A stretch of DNA of 64,000 bases from Protopterus annectens (lineage: Eukaryota > Chordata > Ceratodontiformes > Protopteridae): the NCBI RefSeq assembly GCF_019279795.1, contig NC_056739.1:18641292-18705291 (forward strand), written 5' to 3'. Position 1 is the stretch's first letter, and each line of letters begins with the position of its first letter. The translations under genes were made by a program, and so were the position numbers. This document shows positions 21,058 through 30,539 of this stretch, one piece after another. The notes under the pieces were generated by a model that was given only the letters and a program-made list of their open reading frames with translations, searched no databases and was not told where the DNA came from.

Positions 21058-23226
21058 ACCTGGTCAAGGTTTCCTTCACCTGAGGGCCAAACAAAGCTGA
21101 CCCATCAAAGGGAGAATTTGTGAAGGACGCCTTAAAGGGATCCGCAAAATCACATAGCCGCATCCAGGCTTGGCGTCTAAGAGCCACACCTGTGCCTGCG
21201 GCTCTACTCGCTCCATCAGCAGCATAAGATATTAGCCGCATGGAGGAGTTAGCAATGGAATTGAGGGTTCCTAGCTGCGAAGCAATCTTTTCTTGGGCCC
21301 CTGCAGCTGTAGGATCCTGAACTACTTCTCCCAGCTCCTTCAGGATATCTCTGGAGTCTGGTGAAGTGACAAAGATAATTCAGCGAACGATAGCAAAGGT
21401 CGCTGAGGAAAACATCCGCTTGCATACCTATCCATGGTCCTAGAGTCCTTATTAGGAGGATGGACGGGCACGGAAGGATCTGCAAGTTCCTTTTGGTGGC
21501 CGCAGCCACCACCATGGCATCAGCGGGACACCCTTTGTAAGGAATTGTTTGTCACTAGGGGCAGTTATAAATTTAGAAGGCCTCCTAGGGACTGGCTCTA
21601 CAGAGTCAGGAGCTGTCCACGCCTTTCGTGCTATAACCTGCATAAGGGGTCGAAGGCGGAGACACCCAGGAGGTGGAGGGCCGAGATCCAAACGCCTCCA
21701 GGTATACTGACTCATCCTCAGAGGGATTGTTGGAGGCCAGTTTCCCTCTGTTTCAGAAGTTCTAGGATGTCTGAGAAGGAGACATCCTCAGAGGGGGATC
21801 TAGGGGATCCCTCTGACTCATCAAAGTCAGTATCCGAAGTGACAGACTCAGGGAGTCTACATGCTTCCTCTTACAAGTCCTCTTCCTAGGAGGATCTCCC
21901 GAAACATCAGGAGAATCCTCGGAAGAGGGGAAATTCCCAATGGGGAAACCTGAGGCGGAGGATCTCTGGGTCCTGTAGCAAGAGAAGTGGCAGAGATGTC
22001 AACAGGTACAATAGAGGGAGGAGCTACGGGAAGAGACTGCTGACTGATACCAGTGGCCAGTACACTCTTCATCACCTCGAATGCTCCCTCCCAGGCAGGT
22101 CCGAGAGACCCGGCTCCAAGAGCTAGGAACCCAGGGGCCACCGAAAGGGAAGTCTCCGAGGCAGATGTCGGAGCCGAGCTCACCAAGGCCGAGGCTCCAA
22201 GGGAAGAGCGGGTTCGGACAAGGGTCCGATGCCACTCACCCCTCGGAGGAGACCATGGAAGCCCGACCACGAATCCCTCTAAGGAAGAGGAGATAAGAGT
22301 AGGGGCTGAAGGAACAGAAGGGGGTATCCGTCCTCCAGCCGTAGCAGTAACCTTACCCGAAGACTCCAACTCCAAACTCTGGGGTAGAGTTGAAGGAGGA
22401 ACTGTAACGGGGTGTGGACCAACAGTCGCCTGCTGAGACGGACTGTGTAGCATTTGGGCCAGTACCTGTGACTTGAGCAATCTACTGACCACTCTCTCTA
22501 GGTCATGGTCTGACAACCTGGATGACCTTGAAGATCGGCTCCGATGACTCCGCTCCGATAGAAGAGGGAGGCGGAGCGAAAGTATCGGCTCCAAGGAAGG
22601 AGACCTCGACCTCTTCCTGGAATGGGTCATCGGAGCCGATATTATTGATCCTGTCGGCACCGATTTCTCGGAGCCGGCAGAACGCTTCGATGTATCGGCT
22701 CCAGCCGGAGCCGATACAGCCACCAGAGTAACGGTGTCTGAGCCTATCGGAGCCGACACCGATGCCTGAGCCACATGGGTGTCGGAGCCGATCGGAGCCG
22801 ACACCGATGCCCGTGCCACGGGTGTCGGAGCCGGTCGGAACCGACCCCACAGTGGTCAGCAGATTCGCCGATAGCCATCGGCCAAGGCTTAGCAGATCAG
22901 AATCGGCTCCAGCCGAGCCGATCTCGACTCTATACGAGTCGGAGCCGAGGCCACAGGCTTAGAAACAGAAGCCTGGGTCTTGGCAGATTTTGTTGATTTT
23001 TGTGGGGCCGACTTAGCCGGAGAGCCCTCCGGCTTAAGAAGACCCCTCAGAATCAACTTATTCTCTCCTGCAGGACTCTCTGGCTGAAGGAGTGACAAAT
23101 AGCACAGGAGTCCTGCAGGTGAAGAGGGCCTAAACAATACAGGCAAGAAGTGTGACCGTCTGTCAGAGACATCTTCTGACAGCACGAGTCACACTTCTTA
23201 AAACCTGAAACCCTCTCTTTAGACAT
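20804..23226 (-). pseudogene. gag of B2, degraded
   Basis: The start is ATG at 23224-23226 (MSKERVSGFKKCDSCCQKMS). The Cys/His block CLYCLGPLHLQDSCAIC follows, then a Ser/Pro-rich middle expanded by tandem units near 22733-22844 (SVSAPIGSDT repeats). The DTDFDESEGSP-like acidic segment and the LAP2alpha-like region (MRLISYAADGASRAAGTG, PFDGSALFGPQVKETL) follow, and the tail ends at 20804. Several frameshifts occur between 21240 and 21860 and near 22850-23060. Confidence 0.8.
22733..22844. repeat. Minisatellite in B2 gag
   Basis: Two and a half tandem copies of a 43-45 bp unit beginning GTGTC(G/T)GAGCC and containing ATCGGAGCCGACACCGATGC. It is not seen at this point in other gag copies. The units differ by two bases in length, so the expansion also disturbs the frame. 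It is built on the CGGAGCCGA motif also present in the ITR. Confidence 0.75.
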
Positions 23227-23509
23227 GGTGCCCAAAAAACACACACACACCAGTCCAATTAAATTAAATTGATCCCAAAAGGGGATATAGTAAAATAAAC
23301 CAACACACACACCCTAACAGGGGGGGGGATGGGAAAGGGAAATTAACTGACTAAAAAAATTTAAAAGAGACAGGGATTTCTGTCAGAAAAATTAAGTTTA
23401 AAGTTAAACTATCAAATATAAAAGGTTTTTAAGTAAAAAGGGGCTTAAATGTCACAAAGTGAATTACTTACCAGGAGCTGGTAAAGAGAAGACCTCCCAA
23501 GCGAAGCGG

Positions 23510-23669
23510 CAAACGAGATCTGGGTACTTCCTGCCTTGCATCATGGGATATGGGGCTGCCTCGAGCTGGTAAAAGGAGTTCTCGAGCTAAAGCAAGTGCC
23601 GAGTCGGAGCCGAGGGATCGGCTCCGAACCCATCAAGCAAGAATGAAGGCGAGATTGACAACTTAACAT
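23510..23669. repeat. Right (5') ITR and terminus of B2
   Basis: ITR 23510-23638 (129 bp, equal to the left copy), then the extension GAATGAAGGCGAGATTGACA ending CTTAACAT. The private variant GAGATTGACA matches TGTCAATCTC in the B2 ICR. Confidence 0.92.
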
Positions 23670-23683
23670 TGACAACTTAACAT
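23670..23683. other. Terminal 14 bases of B1 stranded beyond B2
   Basis: TGACAACTTAACAT directly follows the identical B2 terminus, giving a visible tandem TTGACAACTTAACAT. It is the displaced end of B1 and not a target duplication, because joining it to GGCGAGAA at 17421-17428 recreates the family terminus. Confidence 0.9.
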
Positions 23684-23863
23684 GTTATGTTCTTACCATA
23701 ACGTTCCATGTAAATTGTTCATCTCACCTTTGTTCTTACACACGGGTTCGGAGCCGACCTTCGGCTCCGAGTCGGCCACATTGCAAGCTCTGCATCTAAG
23801 AGAAGCTCGAGGCACAGTCCCTATCCCATGATCCCCTGCTGCTATCCCTCAGATCTAGTTTGC
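23684..23863. repeat. Left terminus (minus 6 bases) and ITR of C1
   Basis: GTTATGTTCTTACCATAACG continues the AAGGAA at 5361-5366. The ITR proper (about 23741-23863) contains TTCGGAGCCGACCTTCGGCT and is inverted at about 29759-29880. Confidence 0.85.
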
Positions 23864-24073
23864 TAAAAAAACAGACTTCAAGAACATAGCTGATCCCCTT
23901 GCCTATGCTTCCATTCACACAAGATCATAATACTCAAATTATATATAGACAGGCATACAGTGATGAGCACACCTAACAAGAATCAGGTAGTGCCAGGTAA
24001 CACCAAGAAGGTAACCAGACATCAGTCGTACTCGTTCTTCCAGGATGAGGAGGGGGATGGAGGGAGGGAATTT

Positions 24074-24176
24074 AAGAACAAAGGCGAGATGAACAATTCA
24101 CATGGAACGTTATGGTAAGAACATAACTTCTTTATGTGAAATTGTTCGATCTCACAGTTTGTTCTTACGCACGGGT
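24074..24176. repeat. ICR of C1
   Basis: AAGAACAAAGGCGAGATGAAC...CATAACTTC complements the C1 left end; TTATGTGAAATTGTTCGATC...CGCACGGG complements its right end. The centre CTTCTTTATGTG predicts a junction CACAT/AAAGAAG. Confidence 0.88.
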
Positions 24177-24206
24177 AGCGTCCCTAGCACCGCAACCCTG
24201 GGTGGC

Positions 24207-25632
24207 TCATGGAAGAGCATTCCTGAGAACCATGGAACCAAAGGAAGCCCTGTCCCTGGAGGTCCTGTCCACTTTGTAGTGAGTAATAAACGTATGATGC
24301 TTAGCCCAAGTAGCCACCGCACATATAGTATCCAACGGCAAACGATCGGCGTGGGCCAGAGAAGTGGAAACAGCCCTGGTAGAATGAGCTTTAGGTTTGA
24401 ACGGAAGAGACTGCTTGGAGGATGAATAGACAAAATTTATACAGTCTGACAGCCACTTAGATAACGTGCATTTTGTTACTGCCAGTCCTTTCTTATTGCC
24501 CGCATAGGAAACAAAGAGTTGATCTGATTTCCTGCATTCCTTGGTTCTATCCAGATAAAATCTCAGCTGTCTGTTGACGTCCAATTTGTGCAACATGTAT
24601 TCCATTTTATTAGAATGGTTCCTGAAAAAGGTGGGAAGCTCAATGGATTAATTAATATGAAACACTGAACATACTTTCGGCAGAAAGGATGGATTAGTAT
24701 GCAAGGTGACCCTGTCTGGGTGAAAGACTATATACTGGGGTCTAATCGACAATGCCTGTAGCTCCGAAATTCTGCGAGCTGAAGTGATTGCCACCAGAAA
24801 CAGGGTTTTCCAGACTAGAAACTTAAGTGGACATGTCGAAGCTGGCTCGAAGGGTTCCAACATGAGTTGAGACAGCATTAGATTCAAGTTCCAGGGAAAT
24901 ACCGGCTTTCGTATGGGTGAGATGAAAGGTATCCTTCATAAATGCTCTACAAAGTCTGTGGGACATAACTGTAGCTCCTCCTTCACCCACATGAAAATTT
25001 GATATGGCAGCTAGTTGAACTCTTATCGTGGACGTCGAGGCCGCTTGATGAAAGAGGGTGGAGAGAAATTCTAAAATTTTGTGAATAGGTGCCACCAAAG
25101 GGTCTATACCTTGTCTGGAGGCCCAACACGCAAAACGTTTCCACTTGCTCCTATACAGTTTTCTTGTGGAAGCTTTGTGGGAAGAAACTAAAATGTGTTG
25201 CACTGTTGGGGATAAAAGATCTGACCTGGCTAAGTTGGGAACTGGAGCAGCCAAGCTGTCAGTTTGAGGGACTGAAGAGATGGGTGAGGAACTCCTGACG
25301 AGTGGGTCAGCAGGTCTGGCACTGGGTCCAGAGTCCAAGGTTCCTCCATCTGGTGAGCTTGAAGAAAGGGAAACCAGATCTGTCGAGGCCAAAATGGTAC
25401 TATCAAGATGATCGTCCTTCCCAGACCTTTGGCTTTCTGTAGAAATTTGGGAATCAATGAAACAGGAGGGAAGGCATATAGGAGACCCGGGGGCCAATCG
25501 TGCACTAGTGCGTCCCTGGGGGCACCCCCTGGAGGGGGAAGTAGGGCGAAGTAGCTTCTGCATTTGGCGTTCAAGGGGGAAGCAAAAGATTGCAGCAAGG
25601 CTGGCCCCTTCTGCGAAAGATCTTCTCCGCAA
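24207..25632 (-). pseudogene. YR of C1, nearly complete but frameshifted
   Basis: The N-terminal frame (24823-25632) overprints RNase H and contains ASTRKLYRSKWKRFACW. The core carries SARRISELQAL. The C-terminal piece (24207-24605) has KAHSTRAVS (HxxR) and AKHHTFITHY. Breaks lie near 24610-24650 and 24830-24920. All catalytic motif residues survive. The N-terminal frame relation to RNase H is the same -1 as in family A and in B3. Confidence 0.82.
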
Positions 25633-27190
25633 CTTGATTCTTGAGGGACCACTCGAGAGGCAACAGGATGGCTCTGCTCAACCTGTCCGCTATGACGTTG
25701 CATGTTCCCGGGATGTGCGTTGCTATTAGAAAGCATCCGGTGGACACAGCCCATTGCCAGATTATCAGGGCCTCTCTGCATAAGGGGTAAGACCTGGTTC
25801 CTCCCTGTTTGTTTATGTACCAGACTACTGACATATTGTCCGTCTGAATTGCCACTGTTCCCAGAGGTAAGGAGTCGTGAAAGTGTTGCAACGCTAGGAA
25901 CACTGCTCTCAGCTCCAGGACATTGATGTGCAGATTGTACTCTATTTTCGACCACTCTCCTTGGACTGTTCTCCCCTGAAAAAGTCCCCCCCACCCTATC
26001 AGGGAAGCATCCGTGGTTACTGTGGCTACAGGGGCAGGGAGCACAAACGGACATCCTATCTTCAGTTCCTGATTGTTTATCCACCAACGGAGGTCCCGCT
26101 TGCAAGTTTCCGTGATCAAGACTCTGTGTGACAACGATAACCGTTGGAACGACCACTGAGCAAAGAGGAGCCACTGGAGGATTCTCATGTGCATTCTCCC
26201 TAGGGGAACTGCAATAAGGGTAGCTGCCATCATGCCCAATACTTTTAAGACCTGTAACACAGGGACTTTTTTGTTTTGAAGAAGAATACAAACCTGATCC
26301 CTCAGGGCTGACACTCTTGCCTGAGGAAGTCTTATCAGTGATACGGAGGTATCTAACTCCGCCCCTATGAATAAGATATGCTGTGAGGGCGACAAGGTAG
26401 ATTTTTCGAAGTTCGCTGTTATTCCTAAGATGGAATAGAGATTGATTGTATAGTCCCTGGCTTGTACTAACTGATGCTTGGTGGTGGCGGTAAGGAGCCA
26501 GTCATCCAAATATGGAAACACCCGGAATCCTCTTCATCTCAGATGAGACGCCACTACTGCCATGCACTTGGTGAACACCTTGGGGGCTGAGGTGAGGCCA
26601 ATGGGCAGAGCTCGAAACTGAAAATGACTGGCTCCCAGTCAGAAGCGCAGGTGATCTCTGGATGATCTGGCCATTTTTATGTGGTAGTACGCATCCTTGA
26701 GATCTATAGAGCACATCCAATCATTCGTTTGAAGAAATGGAAGAATCGATTGCAGCGTGACCATCTGGAATTTTTCCTTCTTCACGAAGGTGTTGAGTTT
26801 GCTGAGGTCCAGTATTGGCCTCCAGTCCCCTGTTTTCTTTGGAACTAAAAAGAACCTTGAGTAAGTTCCAGATCCTATTTGGTCCGCCGGGACTGGCTGG
26901 ATGACTCTTTTTTCTAACAGCCTTTGTATTTCTATGGCTGCCTGATCCCGCAGAGTAGGTGGTACATCTAGGAATCTTTTTTGGGTGGGTGGATAGTTCA
27001 GAAAAGGGATATTGTATCCTCTGGTTATTATGCTTTTTACCCAGGAATCTGATGTGAGATTTAGCCAAGCCTCCGGGTATAAAGCCAAGCGACCCCCGAC
27101 TGCCTCCAGAGCAGGACATCCGAGCCTCCACTCAGGAGTGCTGAAAGGGCTTTCCAGGGGCGGTATCCCTGTTGCCCTGGTTTGCGGACC
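25230..27190 (-). pseudogene. RT / RNase H / Dam-like domain of C1
   Basis: RT continues in frame from gag (frame open 26639-27664): LEAVGGRLALYPEAW, FFLVPKKTGDWRPILDLSKLN, SIDLKDAYYHIKM. A TGA then follows at FRLGAS (26639-26641), and another TGA just before YLDD (26501-26512); both fit CGA decay. RNase H (TTDASLIGWGG, INVLELRAVFLAL, QTDNMSVVWYINKQGG, CNVIADRLSRA) is in the same frame to 25571. The Dam-like part (LNAKCRSYFALLPP, DALVHDW, AFPPVSLI, IILIVPFWPRQIW) is in the next frame, to 25230. So one frameshift and two decay stops separate it from a full protein. Confidence 0.83.
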
Positions 27191-29336
27191 CCCTCTGCCG
27201 CCTGGGCGGCATCTTCCATTTCTTCCCCCTCCTCTGCCTCTGGAGTGGGTATCACTAGGTGCAGAATGGAAAGCTCCCTGAGTCTTCCGGAACCACATTT
27301 TTCCACCTCTTTGCCCTTTGGGGTACGGTCTGGAGGGGGCAGAAAAATGGACCCCTACCGCAGACAGGGTCTTTCCTTCTTGCTCACACCTAGAGAGTGT
27401 CTCCATCACTTTGGGCTCAAACAAGGAGGTGCCATCAAAGAGGGCATTAGCAAAGGAAGACTTAAAGGCTTCCACAAAGGAGCACAGGCGCATCCAGGAT
27501 TGTCTCCGCAGAGCAATCGCTGAGGCTGCTGCCCTACTCAAACCCTCGGCCGCATATGAAATGAGCCCCATGGACGAGTTAACTATCGAAGTAAGGGTGC
27601 TGAGCTGTGCTGTCACCTTGTCCAAGACAGCAGCATCTGTGTTATCCTGGAGAGCATCTCCCAACTCCTTAATGAGATCTCTCTGAAGGCGCGTAAAATG
27701 CGTAAGGTAGTTCAGCTATCGCATGGCAAAAGTCGCTGAACTAAAAATGCGCTTCCCATACCTGTCCATGGTCCTAGAATCCTTGTTAGGAGGATGGACA
27801 GAGGAAGATGCTTTGGACATTTCCTTCTTGGTGGCTGCCGCCACCACCATAGCATCGACTGGGACTCCCTTGGTAAGGTAAGCTTTATCTTGGGGGGCAG
27901 TAATATATTTATTTGGTCTGCGAGGGACTGGTTCCACGGTATCAGGAGCCTCCCACGCCCTTCGAGCTATTAAATCCATTAACTCGTCGAAGGGCGGAGA
28001 CACCCAGGAAGTGGAAGGTTGAGCCCCAAAGGCCTTCAGCAACACCGACTTGTCCTCAGTGGGGGCAAGTGTCTGCCAGCCACCCCTCTGCTTTAGAATT
28101 TCTAGGATGTCAGCAAAGGAGACGTCCTCAGGGGAGGACCGTGGGGACCCCTCTAACTCATCCAGGTCGGTGTCCGATGTCAATGATTCCTGTGGGGAAT
28201 CAATGTGTCTCCTCTTGCACAATTTCTTCCTCAGGACTTCATCAGAGGTGGCATCTGGTGAAGCTTCTGAGGAACAGGGTACACCCTCTGGGGCTGGCTG
28301 AGGCATTGGGTCTCTACGCTTGGTGGGGATCGAAGGTGCAGAAACAGAACTCGGTCCCTTCAGGGAAGGAGAAGAGTTATCTGATGATGTGAGTGTCTGA
28401 CCAGACAAAACCTTCCTCATGGCGTCGAAGGCACCGGAGCCCAGGGCCGAGGACTCTACCGGATCCGAAGAACACGGTAGCTTCCCGGGCACTGGAACCA
28501 CGGGCTCCCCGACCAAGAAGATGGAGCCGAATTAATCTGCGCCTAGGCCCCGAGGGGGAGAGTCGGTACCGAAAGCTCGGTTCTACTCTCCACCCTGGAA
28601 CCCAGGAGAGAACGTCGGTACTGAGACCCCTCGATGGGCTCCGAGGGTGTCGAGGTTAGTGATGCCGAGGATGGCTTCGGCTCCGGGGGAGCTACAATTA
28701 TCAGCTCCTCGACTCCTGGCTCCGATGACTCGATGTGTCTTGAAGGAGGATCTGTAGATGTGACGGGGAGGGCTTCAAGTTTCGAAACCAACTGGGACGA
28801 AACCGCAATAAGTCTGGATAGAGCCGTGTTCTCCATAAGCTTCTGCACCACCCGATCCACATTGGTGTCCGACATCGCTCTGGAAGAACGGGTCGAAGGG
28901 GCCGAAAAGGTCACCGAGCGAAGGATTGCAGATGGAAGTACCTCTGACACTGGCTTCAAGACCTGGGCCTCGAATCGAGACAACGTTCGATGCTCGGTTC
29001 CAAGGTTTGTGGAGCCGGCGACCGAATCTGAGCCGAGGTACTCGGAGCCGAAGACTTGGGCTCCGATACCTTTGAAGACTTAGACCCCTTCGAAGACTTT
29101 GATGCCTGGTCCGCCTTCTCTAAGGCATCTTGAAAATCGGGCTTTAGAAGGCCCCTCTCGATAAGCTTCCTGCGCCTCTCTATCATGACCCTTCCACTAA
29201 AGGAGTGACAGATGGAACAATCCTCCTGAAGATGGAGAGGGCCAAGACAGTAGATGCAGGAGGTATGATTGTCCATAATGGACATATTTTGACCACAGTG
29301 ACAGCACTTAAAACCTGATTTGGCTTTCTCTGACAT
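27140..29336 (-). pseudogene. gag of C1, broken, fused to RT
   Basis: The start is ATG at 29334-29336 (MSEKAKSGFKCCHCGQNMS). It has a Cys/His block with CIYCLGPLHLQEDCSIC, a Ser/Lys tract and a Ser/Pro/Glu-rich middle (28543-28983). The acidic SDTDLDELEGSPRSSPEDVSF segment and MDRYGKRIFSSATF follow at 27716-28516. The LAP2alpha-like region (NSSMGLISYAAEGLSRAAASA, LFDGTSLFEPKVMETL) and the RG-rich tail come last. Frameshifts occur near 28530 and 28970 and a stop at 27716. Unlike B3 and X1, the gag tail reads straight into RT, probably through a one-base deletion near 27180. Confidence 0.82.
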
Positions 29337-29442
29337 GTTTAAGCTAAGTACTAAGACAGTAGAAATGTATCTATTATAGAAAACGGCACTACAAAACACA
29401 CTAAACTGTAGGAGTAAATACAAGACAGCAAAACACCCTGAG

Positions 29443-29445
<3 letters not shown>

Positions 29446-29488
<43 letters not shown>
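29446..29488. repeat. (AT)n microsatellite in C1 leader
   Basis: About 21 uninterrupted AT units in the 5' leader of C1, with a short (AC)n tract near 29616-29645. This is a simple repeat with no coding content. Confidence 0.95.
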
Positions 29489-29494
<6 letters not shown>

Positions 29495-29758
29495 CAGCAA
29501 ATATATGTATAAATGTAGGGGAAAAAATTCTGTCAGAGCCCTGACAGATATAAATGGCCTAACGCCTAAGAGCAGTCGCTCTAACAACTAAGCTAAATAT
29601 CAAAGAAGATATAGATCTAACACACACATACACACACACACACACAATCTAAAGTCTACTAAATTTTTACAGGTAACTATTAAGCAATGTCAATATTTTA
29701 AGAAGTAATAACAAAGTTTTACTGGCCCGAGCTTTCTCTTGACGCGATCTGTTGCAGC

Positions 29759-29916
29759 GGAAAACTAGATCTGGGATAGCAGCAGGGGATCATGGGATAG
29801 GGACTGTGCCTCGAGCTTCTCTTAGATGCAGAGCTAGCGATGTAGCCGACTTGGAGCCGAAGGTCAGCTCCAAACCCGTGCGTAAGAACAAACGGCGAGA
29901 TCAAACAATTTCACCT
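29759..29916. repeat. Right (5') ITR and terminus of C1
   Basis: AACTAGATCTGGGATAGCAG through CAAACCCGTGCG, then GTAAGAACAAACGGCGAGAT and CAAACAATTTCAC. The last bases read CACCT where the ICR predicts CACAT, so the exact end is uncertain by two bases. Confidence 0.83.
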
Positions 29917-30067
29917 GAGCTCTCTAACTTACACGAGCTACTATCAAGCTATACGAAATGAACAACAAATCCACTACAAGGGATACAACAAGGCCTTTGA
30001 AAATGATGGTAAAAGTCAGCACCAAATAGGAGTACAACCATAAATATCTAGATATACTAATAAGAAG
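29917..30067. other. Short segment between C1 and Y1, probable X1 leader
   Basis: 151 bases without ORF or ITR similarity. Because C1 is flanked on the left by the X1 leader, this is most likely the remainder of that leader. No X1 terminus is recognisable before Y1 starts, so X1 may have lost its 5' ITR. Confidence 0.5.
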
Positions 30068-30227
30068 ATGTAATGTGGTCCTATCTCACCTACATTCATT
30101 ACTGATAGGCTCGGAGCTGAGAATCGGCTCCAACTAGGCTGCTATAACTAGCACGAAATCTCTAATTGTCTGGGCTAAGCCTGTATCCCAGGATGCACCA
30201 CGCCCAAACCCCCAGATCTCGTTTGCC
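30068..30227. repeat. 5' ITR of Y1
   Basis: Contains GGCTCGGAGCTGAGAATCGG and CAGATCTCGTTTGCC, equivalent to the ITRs of the other families in inverse orientation. Bases 30228-30539 form the leader, with no other feature seen. Confidence 0.82.
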
Positions 30228-30539
30228 GCTCGTTAAGTGAAGACGTGGTCTCGAGCTTGGCTGTGGCTAAGTACTTTATTGAACTATTTACTTAGTTTTC
30301 TGTGGAATTTTTTCCAACCAAAAGCTATTTTAACAGCTACGTTTTGTGTCTGGGTGTTTTTTGTGACCTTTTCCTTTGATAATTGTAGTTGTGGTATACT
30401 TGTGTTTGGTGGGCTAGGCCCGTTTAAGTAAGAGGACCTTAGCCCTGTTCGGTGCGTCTCCTTGGTTTCTTTTAGGGGTGTTTGAGTTAGAGTCCCTTCT
30501 CCTCCCTTCGTGTTGGTGTCGTTTTGTGTGGCTTTAAAA

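Larger units (their letters stand above)
17429..23669 (-). mobile_element. DIRS element B2, nested in the end of B1 (6241 bp)
   Basis: Starts TAAGAAGTTATGTACC and ends GACAACTTAACAT. ITRs of 129 bp lie at 17490-17618 and 23510-23638. Flanks GGCGAGAA and TGACAACTTAACAT join into the exact family B terminus, so insertion neither duplicated nor removed a base. All three genes are badly frameshifted, although the termini and ICR are well kept. Confidence 0.92.
5367..23683 (-). mobile_element. DIRS element B1, split by A1 and B2
   Basis: Family B element of about 6.1 kb of own sequence. It starts TAAGAAGTTATG at 5367 and ends GACAACTTAACAT at 23683. A1 interrupts the spacer between its left ITR and ICR; the flanks (CATAGTATAAAAAA and GTAATATTATAAT) align with the uninterrupted spacer of B3 near 56618-56645. 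B2 interrupts it 14 bases from the right end; joining the flanks gives GGCGAGAATGACAACTTAAC, identical to the B3 terminus. Left and right ITRs are 127 and 128 bp. Confidence 0.9.
5361..29916 (-). mobile_element. DIRS element C1, split by B1 (with A1, B2)
   Basis: Family C element. Its first six bases (AAGGAA, 5361-5366) lie left of B1 and the rest resumes at 23684 with GTTATGTTCTTACC; joined, they match the AAAGAAGTTATG predicted by its own ICR with one difference. The right end is at about 29916 (ACAATTTCAC then CT where CAT is expected). C1 carries degraded gag, RT/RNase H/methylase-like and YR genes. Its own sequence is about 6.2 kb once B1 is removed. It sits in the 5' leader of X1. Confidence 0.8.

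Noticed and set aside
23655..23683. Tandem TTGACAACTTAACAT looking like a target-site duplication of B2
   Set aside because: The second copy is the displaced B1 terminus. The left flank of B2 (GGCGAGAA) carries no matching copy, and joining the flanks recreates the B1 end.
29446..29645. AT and AC repeats as a possible regulatory or origin site
   Set aside because: Simple microsatellites within an element leader; nothing else supports a function.
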